A stretch of 64,000 bases of DNA from Thioalkalivibrio nitratireducens (GCA_011390385.1 JAABSN010000001.1:16220-80219); one strand, 5' to 3'. Numbered from the stretch's first letter, positions 40,307 to 49,854 are shown. Notes: generated from the sequence alone by a model not told the origin. Translations and numbers: made by a program.

Positions 40307-42528
40307 GTGACGCAGAGCGACTGCAGGCTTGGTACCGGGCCGCACTGGCGGTGGTCCACGGGCGGAATGCGGTGGCTTCGGCACTGACGGCGATGGAACC
40401 TGGCGAACGCCCCGTGCACGTACTGGCGCTGGGCAAGGCGGCAGAGGCGATGCTGGAAGGCGCTGGCCAGGTCTGGCCAAGTGCCATCGCACGTGCACTG
40501 GTGGTTGCGCCCGTGGGGGCGGTTGCGACGAAGCCGGGATTCGCGTTTCCGCTCTGGCGCCAGCCTGGCAACCATCCGGTGCCGGGTCCGGACAGTCTGG
40601 CGGCCGGGGAGGCGGTGGCCGAATTTCTACACTCGGTGCCGCCGGCCGAAGTTGTCCTCGTCCTGCTCTCCGGCGGCGCGTCCAGCCTCGCCGAAGTGCC
40701 AAGGCAAGGCGTGGATCTGGCGCTGCTGCAGGAACTCAATACCCGGCTCTTGGGGGCCGGACTCGATATCCGGAGCATGAACACGCTGCGCGGTCGTTTC
40801 TCCCGGTTGAAGGCAGGTGGCGCACTCACGTTCTGTCCAGCGGCCGATGTTCGGGTTCTCTTCATCAGTGACGTTCCCGGCGATGCGCCGGCTTCAGTGG
40901 GGTCAGGTCCCTTCTGGCCGCCCGGTGGCTCCGGTGCCGCAACGGAGCTTCCGGATATCGGTTGGCCGCCACTCGCGGGATTCCTGCAGCGATTGCCGGC
41001 AGATGCGTCCGCGGAGGCGTCGCTTCCCAGGCCCGAACACCGGTTGATCGCCAGCAATCGTGACGCAAGGCATGCGGTCGTCGAGGCAGCCCGGGCCGAG
41101 GGTCTGGAAGCCCATAACCACGGCCTGTTTCCGGAAGCGTCCGAAGCATCCCTGGCCTGCCGACTGATACGGTTTCTGCGCCATGCGCCGGCCGGGGTAC
41201 ATGTCTGGGGCGGCGAGGCACCGGTTCGCTTGCCCTTGCAGTCCGGGCATGGGGGCAGGGCGCAGCACCTGGCGGCGTTGCTTTTGCTGCTCTGGGCGGC
41301 CCGTGGCTGGCCACGCCCGTTGACGGTCCTCTCCGCGGCTACTGATGGTGTCGATGGCAATAGCGGCTCTGCGGGCGCGTGGTTTGGTGATGGCTACCCC
41401 GCTGCCGATTCCCTGACGCGTGTCACCCTGCGCCGGGCCATTCGTGGCGCCGACACCGCGCCGTTCTGGGGGCAGCTGGGGCAGCGCGTGCCCAGCCGGG
41501 AGACAGGCACCAACGTGATGGATCTGTTGATCGTCCGGCTCGGTCCGACAGCCGCAGGTTCGCGTGTTCCACAGCCCGGAGACCTCGCGAGGCGGGCCTC
41601 GCAGAAGAACGGCGCTCCGGGTTTCCGGGGCTCCAGTCGGGAGCACGGGGCCCCTGCCCCTCAGGAATCGCCGCGATCGGTTTCCGCTCGCCAACGCGGC
41701 ACCGGAGTGCATGCGCTGGCGCTGCGGGCCCTGCAAGTGCGGGATCCGGAGCGAAAATGTGAATGCGTCGAGCGCTTGCTTGAGGCCTGGCGGCTGGGCG
41801 AACTCGAGGTCGACCTGGGTGCTGCGGCACCAGTCCGGGTCGGGATGCCGGGTCGCCCCGAACGTCCGCATCTGGTGCGACCCCAGGATCTGCCGCGACG
41901 CGGCCTGCACACTGCGGCAGGCCGCCAGGCCCTGCTGCATGCAGTCACGCACATCGAGTTCAATGCGATCAATCTCGCCCTCGATGCCGTTTACCGTTTT
42001 CGTGGTCTACCACCCGAGTTCATCAGTGACTGGCTGCAGGTCGCGGCAGAAGAGGCGCGGCATTTCCGGATGCTGGCTCGGCGACTGGAGGAAGCCGGGA
42101 GTCGTTATGGCGCATTGCCCGCGCACAACGGACTCTGGGAGATGGCGGTCAGGACCGATACCGACGCCATGGAGCGAATGGCTCTGGTGCCCAGGGTGCT
42201 CGAGGCGCGCGGGCTCGACGTGACTCCCGGGATGATCCGACGTTTGGAAACTGCTGGCGACATGGCGAGTGTTGCGGTGCTGCGGGTGATCCAGCGCGAG
42301 GAGGTGAGCCACGTGGCGATTGGAACACAATGGTTTCGTCATCTTGCCCGCCAGCGTGGCGCCGATCCCGAGAAGACGTTTCTGGAATTGCTGGCGCGGC
42401 ATATGCCGGGGCGCGTGCGCCCGCCGTTTGCGCTGGATGCGCGCCTTGCGGCTGGCTTCAGCCACACCGAGATGGCGGCTCTGGAGGCTCAGGCGGAGCC
42501 GAAGGGCAGGCCGGACCCCACCGGATAA
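40303..42528 (+). CDS. Fusion of glycerate 2-kinase (DUF4147/MOFRL) and DUF455 ferritin-like protein
   Basis: One uninterrupted 741-codon frame with two unrelated domains. Residues 1-412 match glycerate 2-kinase (GckA/TtuD): LALGKAAEAM, GNHPVPGPDSL, LLSGGASSL, ISDVPGD, and the MOFRL end ATDGVDGNSGSAGAW ... ETGTNVMDLLIV. Residues ~469-728 match DUF455, a ferritin-like helical protein with likely metal ligands in HAVTHIEFNAINLALD, AAEEARHFRML and REEVSHVAIG. The linker (~414-468) is Gly/Pro/Arg/Ser-rich with no family match. Usually these are separate genes. A lost stop codon between two genes is one explanation. The gene is translationally coupled to metZ and its end overlaps lpxH by 40 bases. 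Confidence 0.85.
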   Translation: MSDAERLQAWYRAALAVVHGRNAVASALTAMEPGERPVHVLALGKAAEAMLEGAGQVWPSAIARALVVAPVGAVATKPGFAFPLWRQPGNHPVPGPDSLAAGEAVAEFLHSVPPAEVVLVLLSGGASSLAEVPRQGVDLALLQELNTRLLGAGLDIRSMNTLRGRFSRLKAGGALTFCPAADVRVLFISDVPGDAPASVGSGPFWPPGGSGAATELPDIGWPPLAGFLQRLPADASAEASLPRPEHRLIASNRDARHAVVEAARAEGLEAHNHGLFPEASEASLACRLIRFLRHAPAGVHVWGGEAPVRLPLQSGHGGRAQHLAALLLLLWAARGWPRPLTVLSAATDGVDGNSGSAGAWFGDGYPAADSLTRVTLRRAIRGADTAPFWGQLGQRVPSRETGTNVMDLLIVRLGPTAAGSRVPQPGDLARRASQKNGAPGFRGSSREHGAPAPQESPRSVSARQRGTGVHALALRALQVRDPERKCECVERLLEAWRLGELEVDLGAAAPVRVGMPGRPERPHLVRPQDLPRRGLHTAAGRQALLHAVTHIEFNAINLALDAVYRFRGLPPEFISDWLQVAAEEARHFRMLARRLEEAGSRYGALPAHNGLWEMAVRTDTDAMERMALVPRVLEARGLDVTPGMIRRLETAGDMASVAVLRVIQREEVSHVAIGTQWFRHLARQRGADPEKTFLELLARHMPGRVRPPFALDARLAAGFSHTEMAALEAQAEPKGRPDPTG

Positions 42529-43262
42529 TCGCGTCCGTCCAGCGTCAGCAGTCGGGGCCCACCACGGGCGTCGAGAGAAAGATAGCCCGGTACCTCTTCC
42601 CAGGATGGCAAGACACAGCGTACGCAGGGTCGACCGTCGACCAGCAGATGGTGGATCGCCGGCCGATGCGTATGGCCGTGTACCAGAAGGGAAGTGCCGT
42701 GGCGACGCAGGATCTCGATTACGGCGTCAGGGTGCACATCGGTAATGTCGCTGGCCTTGAGCTTGCCTGCGTCGCGGCTGTGCGCGCGCATCCGTTTCGC
42801 TTCCGCAATCCGTTCCTGCAATGGTCGGGCCAGGAATTCACGCTGCCATGCGGGTGCCCGCACCATCGTTCGGAACCGCTGGTAATCGGTGTCCGCCGTG
42901 CACAGGCTGTCGCCGTGCATCAGCAGCGCCGCTGGCCCCGTGCCGAGATCGACCCGCAACGTTTCCGGTGCGAGTTCCATTCCGGCACGGGCGGCGTAAT
43001 CGTGGCCGAGCAGGAAATCCCGGTTGCCGTGCTGGAAGACGACGGGATACGGCAGGGCCTTCAGCGTTGCCGCAAGCGCTTCGGCAGCGGGAAAGCACGC
43101 GTCATCACCGATCCAGTATTCGAACAGATCGCCAAGGATATGAAGCGCCGAGGCCTCGGCCGCCGGTCCCTCGAGAAACGCGAAAAACCGGTCGAGTGTG
43201 GGCCCGGGCTCCCGGTCCAGATGCAGATCGGAAACGACGAGGACCCGGTTGGGGGGCGCCAT
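42489..43262 (-). CDS. lpxH: UDP-2,3-diacylglucosamine diphosphatase LpxH
   Basis: LpxH releases UMP to make lipid X in lipid A synthesis, at the inner face of the inner membrane. The 257-residue calcineurin-like phosphoesterase has VVSDLHLD, GDLFEYWIGDD, QHGNRDFLLG, MHGDSLCTAD and VHGHTHRPAIH, which together hold the two Mn2+ ions. The C-terminus (PVGSGLPFGSA) is encoded in the overlap with the convergent fusion gene. Confidence 0.94.
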   Translation of the reverse strand: MAPPNRVLVVSDLHLDREPGPTLDRFFAFLEGPAAEASALHILGDLFEYWIGDDACFPAAEALAATLKALPYPVVFQHGNRDFLLGHDYAARAGMELAPETLRVDLGTGPAALLMHGDSLCTADTDYQRFRTMVRAPAWQREFLARPLQERIAEAKRMRAHSRDAGKLKASDITDVHPDAVIEILRRHGTSLLVHGHTHRPAIHHLLVDGRPCVRCVLPSWEEVPGYLSLDARGGPRLLTLDGRDYPVGSGLPFGSA

Positions 43263-43276
43263 TTTCCGCGATGGGC

Positions 43277-43849
43277 CTATTGGACGCGCGTTACGCTCTT
43301 CATGACCACCGGCTGCAGCGGAACATCCTGATGCATACCGACACGTCCCGTCTTCACGCCCTCGATGTCCTTGACCACGCTCATGCCCTCGGCCACGCTG
43401 CCAAAGACCGCGTAGCCCCAGCCTTGTGGCGTTTTCGAGCTGTGGTCGAGAAAGCCGTTGTCCGAGACATTGATGAAGAACTGTGCGGTTGCCGAATGCG
43501 GGTCGTTGGTACGGGCCATCGCAATCGTACCGGTCTTGTTCTTCAGGCTGTTGTCGGCTTCATTCTGGATCGGTTCATGCACCGGCTTCTGACGCATGTC
43601 GGGATCGAAACCACCGCCCTGGACCATGAATCCGGGAATCACGCGGTGGAAGATGGTGTTGTCGTAGAAACCCTCGTCTACGTAGCGGAGGAAATTGGCG
43701 ACGGTCTGCGGCGCTGCCGCGGCGTCGAGTTGCAGCACGATGCGGCCGTAATTGGTTTCGATGGCGACCTTGGTTTGCTCATCAGCCATGAGGACTCCCG
43801 GGAGAATGGTTGCGGTTAACAGCACCAGGGGCATGAAGAAACGAAGCAT
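43277..43849 (-). CDS. ppiA: Periplasmic cyclophilin-type peptidyl-prolyl isomerase
   Basis: A 190-residue cyclophilin with a signal peptide ([21 protein letters not shown]), then [23 protein letters not shown] and the active-site run [20 protein letters not shown]. The core matches PpiA/PpiB; the signal peptide makes the periplasmic form (PpiA) the better name. It is 15 bases upstream of lpxH on the same strand, so the two are probably co-transcribed. Confidence 0.88.
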   Translation of the reverse strand: MLRFFMPLVLLTATILPGVLMADEQTKVAIETNYGRIVLQLDAAAAPQTVANFLRYVDEGFYDNTIFHRVIPGFMVQGGGFDPDMRQKPVHEPIQNEADNSLKNKTGTIAMARTNDPHSATAQFFINVSDNGFLDHSSKTPQGWGYAVFGSVAEGMSVVKDIEGVKTGRVGMHQDVPLQPVVMKSVTRVQ

Positions 43850-43931
43850 TCGGCATTCCCTATGTGACGTGGGCAGAGGATGGTACCGCCTGCGCGGATC
43901 TCAGGCCAGTTCATCGTCCCGAGATCACGCC

Positions 43932-44000
43932 GGTCCGCACCCATTCAGGTTGAAATGCAGCCACGGAAGAACACGGAAGTCACGGAAAATCAAATGGATC
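43932..44000 (-). repeat. TTCCGTG-type dispersed repeat, copy 1
   Basis: Reverse-strand sequence containing tandem CCGTG units (TTTCCGTG ACTTCCGTG TTCTTCCGTGGCTGCA) that resembles the segment at 52222-52272, with similarity continuing beyond the tandem core. Non-coding; function unknown. With copy C it fills most of the 389-base gap between the cyclophilin gene and folD. Confidence 0.55.
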
Positions 44001-44079
44001 CAACCCCTTTCCTGTGAGTGTCCATGCTTTTCGTGGGTCATCGTTTCATCTTTCCGGGTGGCTGCCGGCCGGGATCGTG

Positions 44080-44210
44080 AGCGGGAAAGAACCTGTGTAG
44101 GGTGCCGTGAGGCGCAGCCGAATCGCACCGATAAGCCGCCGGTCCTGCCCTGCGGGCCTCGAACGGTGCAATTCGCTGCGCTCATTGGCACCCTACGTTC
44201 CTCCTCGTCA
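44080..44210 (-). repeat. Dispersed palindromic repeat, copy C
   Basis: Same family and orientation as copy A: core GTAGGGTGCCGTGAGGCGC ... GCTCATTGGCACCCTACG (44097-44197) with a flanking GGGAAAG arm. It lies between the folD end and the start of the cyclophilin gene. Confidence 0.85.
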
Positions 44211-44238
44211 GGGGTGCCCCCCCGCCGCCATGGCTGTT

Positions 44239-45105
44239 TCAGCGTGGCGCTTCGTTTTCGCCGAACTGGCGGGCCCTCAGGGTGTTTTCCAGCAACATGG
44301 CCACCGTCATCGGGCCGACGCCGCCCGGCACCGGGGTGATCCATGCCGCCCGTTCCGAGGCGCCATCAAAGTCGACGTCGCCGGACAGGGTGCCGTCCTC
44401 CAGGCGGTTGATCCCGACATCGATCACCGTTGCGCCGGGTTTGATCCAGTCGCCTCTGATCAGCCCCGGTTTCCCGGCTGCCGCAATGACGACATCGGCT
44501 TCGCTCACATGTGCTCGCGTGTCCGCGGTGAAGCGGTGACAGATCACCGTGGTGGCTCCGGCCAGCAGCAGTTCGAGTGCCATCGGACGTCCAACGATAT
44601 TGGAAGCGCCAATCACGCAGGCGGTACGCCCCTTGAACGGCTCGTCGATTGCCCGCAACAGCTGGATGACGCCCCAGGGGGTGCATGGACGCAGACGCGG
44701 CAACCGGGCCGCCAGACGCCCGACGTTGTAGGGATGGAATCCGTCGACATCCTTCGCCGGGTCGATGCTCTCGATGATTGTTTCCGGATCGATGTGCGCA
44801 GGCAGGGGAAGCTGGACCAGAATGCCGTCGATCGCGCGGTCGCGATTGAGGCGGTCGATCAGCGCCAGCAGGTCCATCTGAGGTGTTTCCACCGGGAGGT
44901 CATAAGAGTGCGATTCGACACCCACTTCCGCGCATGCCTTGCGCTTGTGGTGCACATAGACTTCCGAAGCTGCGTTGTTGCCGACCAGCACGACTGCCAG
45001 ACCAGGGGGCCTCAGGCCGGCAGCTTTCATGGCTTCGACTTCCCTGGCCACACGCGCACGGTGCGTTGCCGCAATAGCGCGACCGTCGATGATTCTGGCA
45101 CTCAT
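44239..45105 (-). CDS. folD: Bifunctional methylenetetrahydrofolate dehydrogenase / cyclohydrolase FolD
   Basis: FolD interconverts methylene-, methenyl- and formyl-tetrahydrofolate with NADP. The 288-residue product has [15 protein letters not shown] (with the catalytic Lys), [25 protein letters not shown], the dinucleotide-binding [13 protein letters not shown], and the terminal [19 protein letters not shown]. The gene ends next to repeat copy C. Confidence 0.96.
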   Translation of the reverse strand: MSARIIDGRAIAATHRARVAREVEAMKAAGLRPPGLAVVLVGNNAASEVYVHHKRKACAEVGVESHSYDLPVETPQMDLLALIDRLNRDRAIDGILVQLPLPAHIDPETIIESIDPAKDVDGFHPYNVGRLAARLPRLRPCTPWGVIQLLRAIDEPFKGRTACVIGASNIVGRPMALELLLAGATTVICHRFTADTRAHVSEADVVIAAAGKPGLIRGDWIKPGATVIDVGINRLEDGTLSGDVDFDGASERAAWITPVPGGVGPMTVAMLLENTLRARQFGENEAPR

Positions 45106-45466
45106 GGTTTATTCCTCTCGCGATCATGGCGGTACGAGCGACTTCGAGTGCCGCAAGCGGAGGTGCGTATGGAATGCGGTGGGTGGCCGCCGCTGTGGGG
45201 AGCCGGCTGCCCCCCAAGTGCCGAACAGCGGGCTCAAGCTCCCGCACTCCATGATCCGCCGTCGCGGCGTCGATCCTGGTGCAGACGTGGCTACGGCTCT
45301 CCAGGCTACCCGTGACGTTCAAGGCAAGCAGCGTACGGATCATCCCATGATGCTGCTCCGCCCTCAAGGAGCGGATTTCGCGACACCTCGCATAGAGTTG
45401 ACCATGAACTGTCCATGCAGTAGCATTTCCTGCTCGCTGTGCTGGGCTTTACGCGGGATGGCACCA
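45106..45466. other. folD-tRNA array intergenic region
   Basis: A 361-base divergent region. It contains an imperfect palindrome (45169-45252; arms ATGGAATGCGG and its near-complement ending GCACTCCAT) and, near the right end, the promoter of the tRNA array. No coding frame with a recognisable product. Confidence 0.5.
45398..45426 (+). promoter_or_regulatory. Promoter of the Pro-Arg-His-Lys tRNA array
   Basis: TTGACC (45398-45403), an exact 17-base spacer and TAGCAT (45421-45426), about 40 bases before tRNA-Pro. One of the best sigma-70 matches in the window. Confidence 0.65.
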
Positions 45467-45543
45467 CGGGGTATAGCGCAGTCTGGTAGCGCGCCTGCTT
45501 TGGGAGCAGGATGTCGGGGGTTCGAATCCCTCTACCCCGACCA
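45467..45543 (+). tRNA. tRNA-Pro (anticodon TGG)
   Basis: A 77-base cloverleaf. The acceptor CGGGGTA pairs with TACCCCG (45533-45539); the loop TTTGGGA gives TGG, Pro; CCA is encoded. First of four tandem tRNAs. Confidence 0.97.
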
Positions 45544-45561
45544 CACTGCTCCATGCCACAC

Positions 45562-45638
45562 GCGCTCGTAGCTCAACCGGATAGAGCATCGGCCTTCTAA
45601 GCCGACGGTTGCAGGTTCGAGTCCTGCCGGGCGCGCCA
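45562..45638 (+). tRNA. tRNA-Arg (anticodon TCT)
   Basis: A 77-base cloverleaf. The acceptor GCGCTCG pairs with CGGGCGC (one G-T pair); the loop CTTCTAA gives TCT, Arg; CCA is encoded. Confidence 0.97.
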
Positions 45639-45674
45639 CCGCCTCGGGCAGTCGCGGCAGCGTAGCGAAACAGT

Positions 45675-45751
45675 GGTGACCGTAGCTCAGTTGGTAGAGT
45701 CCCGGATTGTGGCTCCGGTTGTCGTGGGTTCGAGTCCCATCGGTCACCCCA
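45675..45751 (+). tRNA. tRNA-His (anticodon GTG)
   Basis: The acceptor GTGACCG (45676-45682) pairs with CGGTCAC (45741-45747). The extra G at 45675 faces the discriminator C at 45748, the His identity pair. The loop TTGTGGC gives GTG; CCA is encoded. Confidence 0.97.
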
Positions 45752-45765
45752 CCCCTTTTCCCCTC

Positions 45766-45841
45766 GGGCCGTTAGCTCAATTGGTAGAGCAGTGGACTCT
45801 TAATCCATTGGTTGTAGGTTCGATTCCTACACGGCCCACCA
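45766..45841 (+). tRNA. tRNA-Lys (anticodon CTT)
   Basis: A 76-base cloverleaf. The acceptor GGGCCGT pairs with ACGGCCC (45831-45837); the loop CTCTTAA gives CTT, Lys; CCA is encoded. Lys-CTT is the rarer bacterial Lys isoacceptor, common in high-GC genomes. Confidence 0.96.
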
Positions 45842-46040
45842 TCTATTCGCGCAGATTCATTACGGCCTCGTCGCCACCGGTACCCTGGGCCAACATGCCG
45901 CCGGTATCATGCTGATCCTTGTAATGGCAAGGCCAATCGCCTATGCTTCCGCGCTTTTCTCGCCGCTCTCGGCGACTTCTTGCCTCACTGCCGGAACGCG
46001 GGTTCCATGCGGGAGGCTGTTACCCGAAAGGAGTAGTTGC

Positions 46041-46454
46041 ATGCGTCACTATGAAGTGGTTTTTCTGGTCCACCCCGACCAGAGCGAGCAAGTGCCGGCC
46101 ATGATTGAGCGGTATCGCTCGATGGTCGAGAGTCAGGAGGGTGTCGTTCATCGCCTCGAGGATTGGGGTCGCCGTCAATTGGCCTATCCAATCCAGAAGC
46201 TTGTCAAGGCCCATTATGTCCTGATGAATGTCGAGGCCGGCGAAGAAGTGGTGGAAGAACTCGTCAGTGCATTCCGATTCAACGATGCGGTGCTGCGTCA
46301 CCTGGTGATGCGCATGGAGAAGCCCGAGACCGAGCCCTCTCCCTTGTCCAAAGGGCGTGAAGAGGAGGAAGCCAAGGGCCGCGGCCGTCGCGACGATCGG
46401 GGCACACAGGACGATGATGAAGACGAGGAGGAAGATGTGGGCGCCCGCGTCTGA
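46041..46454 (+). CDS. rpsF: 30S ribosomal protein bS6
   Basis: S6 binds S18 in the platform of the small subunit. The 137-residue product starts [18 protein letters not shown], has the conserved [20 protein letters not shown], and ends in a long acidic/basic tail ([13 protein letters not shown]..., then DDDEDEEED). In Escherichia coli this tail is modified by RimK with Glu residues. The ATG at 46041 follows CGAAAGGAG; the frame upstream is not conserved. Confidence 0.97.
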   Translation: MRHYEVVFLVHPDQSEQVPAMIERYRSMVESQEGVVHRLEDWGRRQLAYPIQKLVKAHYVLMNVEAGEEVVEELVSAFRFNDAVLRHLVMRMEKPETEPSPLSKGREEEEAKGRGRRDDRGTQDDDEDEEEDVGARV

Positions 46455-46508
46455 TTCTTCCAGACCCGACTCCGTTGTTCACCATCTTGGATTGCTTGAG
46501 GACTTACC

Positions 46509-46736
46509 ATGGCTCGTTTTTCCCGTCGTCGCAAATACTGCCGGTTCACTGCCGAAGGTATCGAATACATCGACTACAAGGACCTGAATCTGCTCAGGAA
46601 CTTCATTACCGAGACCGGCAAGATCGTGCCCAGCCGTGTCACCGGGACCAGTGCCAAGTATCAGCGCCAGTTGGCCACCGCCGTGAAGCGTGCGCGTTTC
46701 CTGGCACTGCTTCCTTACACTGACAACCAGTTCTAG
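46509..46736 (+). CDS. rpsR: 30S ribosomal protein bS18
   Basis: A 75-residue protein ([20 protein letters not shown] ... [11 protein letters not shown]) that matches S18 over its full length, with the conserved [20 protein letters not shown] and [20 protein letters not shown]. It lies 54 bases after rpsF and is the usual partner of S6. Confidence 0.97.
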   Translation: MARFSRRRKYCRFTAEGIEYIDYKDLNLLRNFITETGKIVPSRVTGTSAKYQRQLATAVKRARFLALLPYTDNQF

Positions 46737-46983
46737 GACTTTGTCGGTGCCATTGTCGCTGGCTACGGCGATGTCACCTGGACAGGGTACAACCTGCTCG
46801 TTGGGTCCGGCCCCTCTCTGTGCGCTCTGCGCTCAAGAGAAGCGCTCTGTTCCCGGTGCTTCGGTCATGAGCACAGCAGGTTTGTCGTGACGGTGAGGCT
46901 CAGGAACAAGGGCTGTGCTCCTGCCGCTGCTTTGGGGCACGCTCGTGTGCGGCCCGAAGCCCCGGCTTTTTCGGGCAGAGGCG

Positions 46984-47904
46984 ATGAAAATGCGCGTATT
47001 GGCTGACTTCGCCATGCAGGGGCGCTGGCGCGCGGTGGGCGCGGCAGCGGGTCTGGGTGCACTTGGAATTTTCCTCCCGCCCGTGGCAATACTGAGCGGT
47101 GCCGTAGTCGCGCTGGTGGCGTTGCGTCTCGGTATCGGTCAGGCCCTGTTTGTCGCCGGGGTTGGTTCCGTGATCCTGGGTGGGCTGGTGCTGGTGCTGA
47201 TGGGCGGATCTCCGCTGGTTGGTATCATGGCGGGCCTTGCGCAGTGGTTGCCAGTCGTTGCCATGGGCGAGGTCCTTCGTCAGTCGATTTCCTGGCGTAC
47301 CACCCTTTCCATGGCTGCAGTCGTCGCCGGTGCGCTGGTTCTTGCAGTCCGGTTGCTGGTACCCGATCTCGAGGCGGCATGGGTTGCATTAGGCATGCAG
47401 ATGGTGTCGCCCTTCGTGGAGAGCGGCGGGGTCGAAGTGGAGGAACTGGAAGCGGCGCTGGTGACGGCCGCACCGTTTCTCACCGGCCTGCTCGCCGGGA
47501 TGTTCCTTTTCAGCATGGTGCTCAGTCTCGTGATTGCCCGCTACTGGCAGGCACTGCTGTTCAACCCTGGTGCATTCGGAACCGAATTTCGCAGTTTGCA
47601 GTTGGGTTCGGGGCCCAGCGTCGCGGTGGTCATGCTGGCACTGATCGGGCATTTCGCGGGCATCCCGCTGATGCTGGAACTGGCGTTTCTCCTGGCGGTG
47701 TTGTTTTTCCTCCAGGGGTTGGCCGTGATGCACGCTGTGACCCATGCACGGGACATGAACAGTTTCTGGCTGGTGGGGATGTACGTTTTACTGGTCCTGG
47801 CACTGCCGCAGATGTTTCTCCTCATCGCGATGATCGGAGTGATCGATGGCGTGACGAATCTGCGCGGCCGGTTCCCCGCACGCGGCCAGGGTAGTGGGGA
47901 CTGA
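46984..47904 (+). CDS. DUF2232-family membrane protein
   Basis: From MKMRVLADFAMQGRWRAV the product is 306 residues with about eight hydrophobic segments and almost no charged loops. Proteins of this type (DUF2232, YybS-like) sit between rpsR and rplI in many proteobacteria. The function is unknown; a transporter-like or energy-coupling role has been guessed for the family. The start is uncertain; an upstream start at 46915 would add 23 residues without membrane character. Confidence 0.8.
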   Translation: MKMRVLADFAMQGRWRAVGAAAGLGALGIFLPPVAILSGAVVALVALRLGIGQALFVAGVGSVILGGLVLVLMGGSPLVGIMAGLAQWLPVVAMGEVLRQSISWRTTLSMAAVVAGALVLAVRLLVPDLEAAWVALGMQMVSPFVESGGVEVEELEAALVTAAPFLTGLLAGMFLFSMVLSLVIARYWQALLFNPGAFGTEFRSLQLGSGPSVAVVMLALIGHFAGIPLMLELAFLLAVLFFLQGLAVMHAVTHARDMNSFWLVGMYVLLVLALPQMFLLIAMIGVIDGVTNLRGRFPARGQGSGD

Positions 47905-47978
47905 GCGGCCCCGATGATTGATGTGTAAACTTTGCGCAGTCGGATTGGATTCAACTAACGAATTACAGGAAAACCACG

Positions 47979-48428
47979 ATGGAAGTCATTCTGCTGGAAA
48001 AGATCGATAGCCTTGGCGGCCTTGGCGACAAGGTTCGTGTGCGGCCGGGTTACGCACGGAATTTCTTGTTGCCGAAGGGCAAGGCCAAGTTCGCCTCGCC
48101 GGAAAACATCGCAGAGTTCGAAGCGCGGCGCGCCGAATTGGAGCGTGCTGCCGCGGAAGCGATGGCTGAAGCCGAAGCGCGTCGGGAGAGTTTGACCGAC
48201 ATGGTCATCGAGATCACGGCCAAGGCGGGCAGCGAAGGTAAATTGTTCGGATCGATTGGTGCGGGCGATATCGCCGATGCGGTGAGCGCTCGCGGAGTGG
48301 CTGTCGAGAAACGCGAGGTGCGGCTTCCCGAAGGTCCGTTGCGGCAGGCGGGTGAATACCAGATCGATCTGCATCTGCATGCCGATGTGGATGCCGAGAT
48401 CCGCATCATCGTGATCGGCGAAGAGTGA
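47979..48428 (+). CDS. rplI: 50S ribosomal protein bL9
   Basis: A 149-residue protein starting MEVILLEKIDSLGGLGDKVR and then VRPGYARNFLLPKGKA, the L9 signature, followed by the long connecting helix (about 40-75) and the C-terminal rRNA-binding domain (KLFGSIGAGDIADAV). It is in the usual place between the DUF2232 gene and dnaB. Confidence 0.97.
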   Translation: MEVILLEKIDSLGGLGDKVRVRPGYARNFLLPKGKAKFASPENIAEFEARRAELERAAAEAMAEAEARRESLTDMVIEITAKAGSEGKLFGSIGAGDIADAVSARGVAVEKREVRLPEGPLRQAGEYQIDLHLHADVDAEIRIIVIGEE

Positions 48429-48492
48429 TTCGACACGGGTTGGCGGCCCGGGCAGGGTCTCAGCCCGGAATGGTTCTCATGCCAGGACAGCG

Positions 48493-49854
48493 ATGACCGC
48501 GGACTTCCGGGTGCCACCGCACTCGCTCGAGGCGGAGCAGTCTGTTCTCGGCGGTCTGATGCTGGACAACGAGGCCTGGGACCGGATCGCCGACCGCATT
48601 GGTGCCGACGATTTCTACCGGCATGACCATCGGTTGATCTTTCGGGCGATCGGAGCGTTGGCCGAACACAACGCCCCGTTCGACATGGTAACGGTTGCCG
48701 AGCAGTTGCAGAACGCCGGCGAACTGCAGGATGCCGGGGGCCTGCCCTATCTCGGGCAACTCGCCAGCCAGACACCCAGTGCGGCAAACATCAAGGCCTA
48801 CGCCGATATCGTACGGGATCGTTCCGTGTTGCGGTCCCTGATCAGTGTCGGTACCGAGGTCGCTGATTCCGCCTTTGCACCCGAAGGCCGGCCGACCCGT
48901 GAGCTGCTCGACCTGGCCGAACAGAAGGTGTTCGCGATCGCCGAGCGCGGCGCTCGCGGTGCACAGGGCTTCCGAGGAATGAAACCGCTGCTGGCCGCCG
49001 CAGTGGAGCAAATCGAATACCTGTTCGAGACCAAGAGCCCGATCACCGGGATTCCCACCGGTTACCAGGATCTGGACGAATTGACATCGGGCCTGCATCC
49101 GGGGGATCTGATCATCGTCGCGGGACGGCCCTCGATGGGGAAGACGTCGTTTGCGATGAACATCGCCGAGTACGTGGCGATGAAGACCACGAAACCGATC
49201 GCGGTCTTCAGCATGGAGATGCCCGGTGAGCAGATCGCGATGCGTTTGCTGTCATCGATGGGCCGGATCAATCAGCAGAAACTGCGATCCGGTCGCCTGG
49301 ACGATGCCGACTGGCCGCGTCTGAGCAGCGCGGTGTCGATGCTGTCCGAAGCACCACTGTATATCGACGATACTCCAGCACTCTCGCCCAACGAACTGCG
49401 TGCGCGTTCCCGGCGGCTGATGCGCGAGCACAAGGGGCTGGGCCTGATCGTGGTCGATTACCTGCAATTGATGCAGTCCCCCGGATCACGCGAAAACCGC
49501 GCCACCGAAATCTCCGAAATCTCGCGTTCGCTGAAAGCCCTTGCGAAAGAACTGGGTGTGCCCATGATCGCCCTGTCGCAGCTCAACCGGTCGTTGGAAC
49601 AACGCCCGAACAAGCGCCCCGTGATGTCGGATCTTCGCGAATCGGGTGCGATCGAGCAGGATGCGGATCTGATCGCCTTCGTCTATCGCGATGAGGTCTA
49701 CAACGAGGACAGCGCGGACAAGGGCACTGCCGAGATCATCGTCGCCAAGCAGCGCAACGGGCCGATTGGCACGGTACGCCTGACCTTTCACGGCCAGTAC
49801 ACGCGGTTTGAAAACTATCACCCCGACGTCTACGGGGTGGGCGTCGAGGCGTGA
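48493..49854 (+). CDS. dnaB: Replicative DNA helicase DnaB
   Basis: DnaB is the hexameric fork helicase. The 453-residue product has the N-terminal collar domain (PPHSLEAEQSVLGGLMLDN), a linker helix, and the RecA-like C-terminal domain with Walker A AGRPSMGKTSFAMNIAE, Walker B LIVVDYLQLM and the DnaB motif DLRESGAIEQDADLIAFVYR. No intein is present. It overlaps alr by four bases. Confidence 0.97.
   Translation: MTADFRVPPHSLEAEQSVLGGLMLDNEAWDRIADRIGADDFYRHDHRLIFRAIGALAEHNAPFDMVTVAEQLQNAGELQDAGGLPYLGQLASQTPSAANIKAYADIVRDRSVLRSLISVGTEVADSAFAPEGRPTRELLDLAEQKVFAIAERGARGAQGFRGMKPLLAAAVEQIEYLFETKSPITGIPTGYQDLDELTSGLHPGDLIIVAGRPSMGKTSFAMNIAEYVAMKTTKPIAVFSMEMPGEQIAMRLLSSMGRINQQKLRSGRLDDADWPRLSSAVSMLSEAPLYIDDTPALSPNELRARSRRLMREHKGLGLIVVDYLQLMQSPGSRENRATEISEISRSLKALAKELGVPMIALSQLNRSLEQRPNKRPVMSDLRESGAIEQDADLIAFVYRDEVYNEDSADKGTAEIIVAKQRNGPIGTVRLTFHGQYTRFENYHPDVYGVGVEA

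Noticed and set aside
45467..45841. Remnant of an rRNA operon next to the tRNA array
   Set aside because: No 16S, 23S or 5S sequence flanks the four tRNAs; the array is bounded by folD and rpsF.
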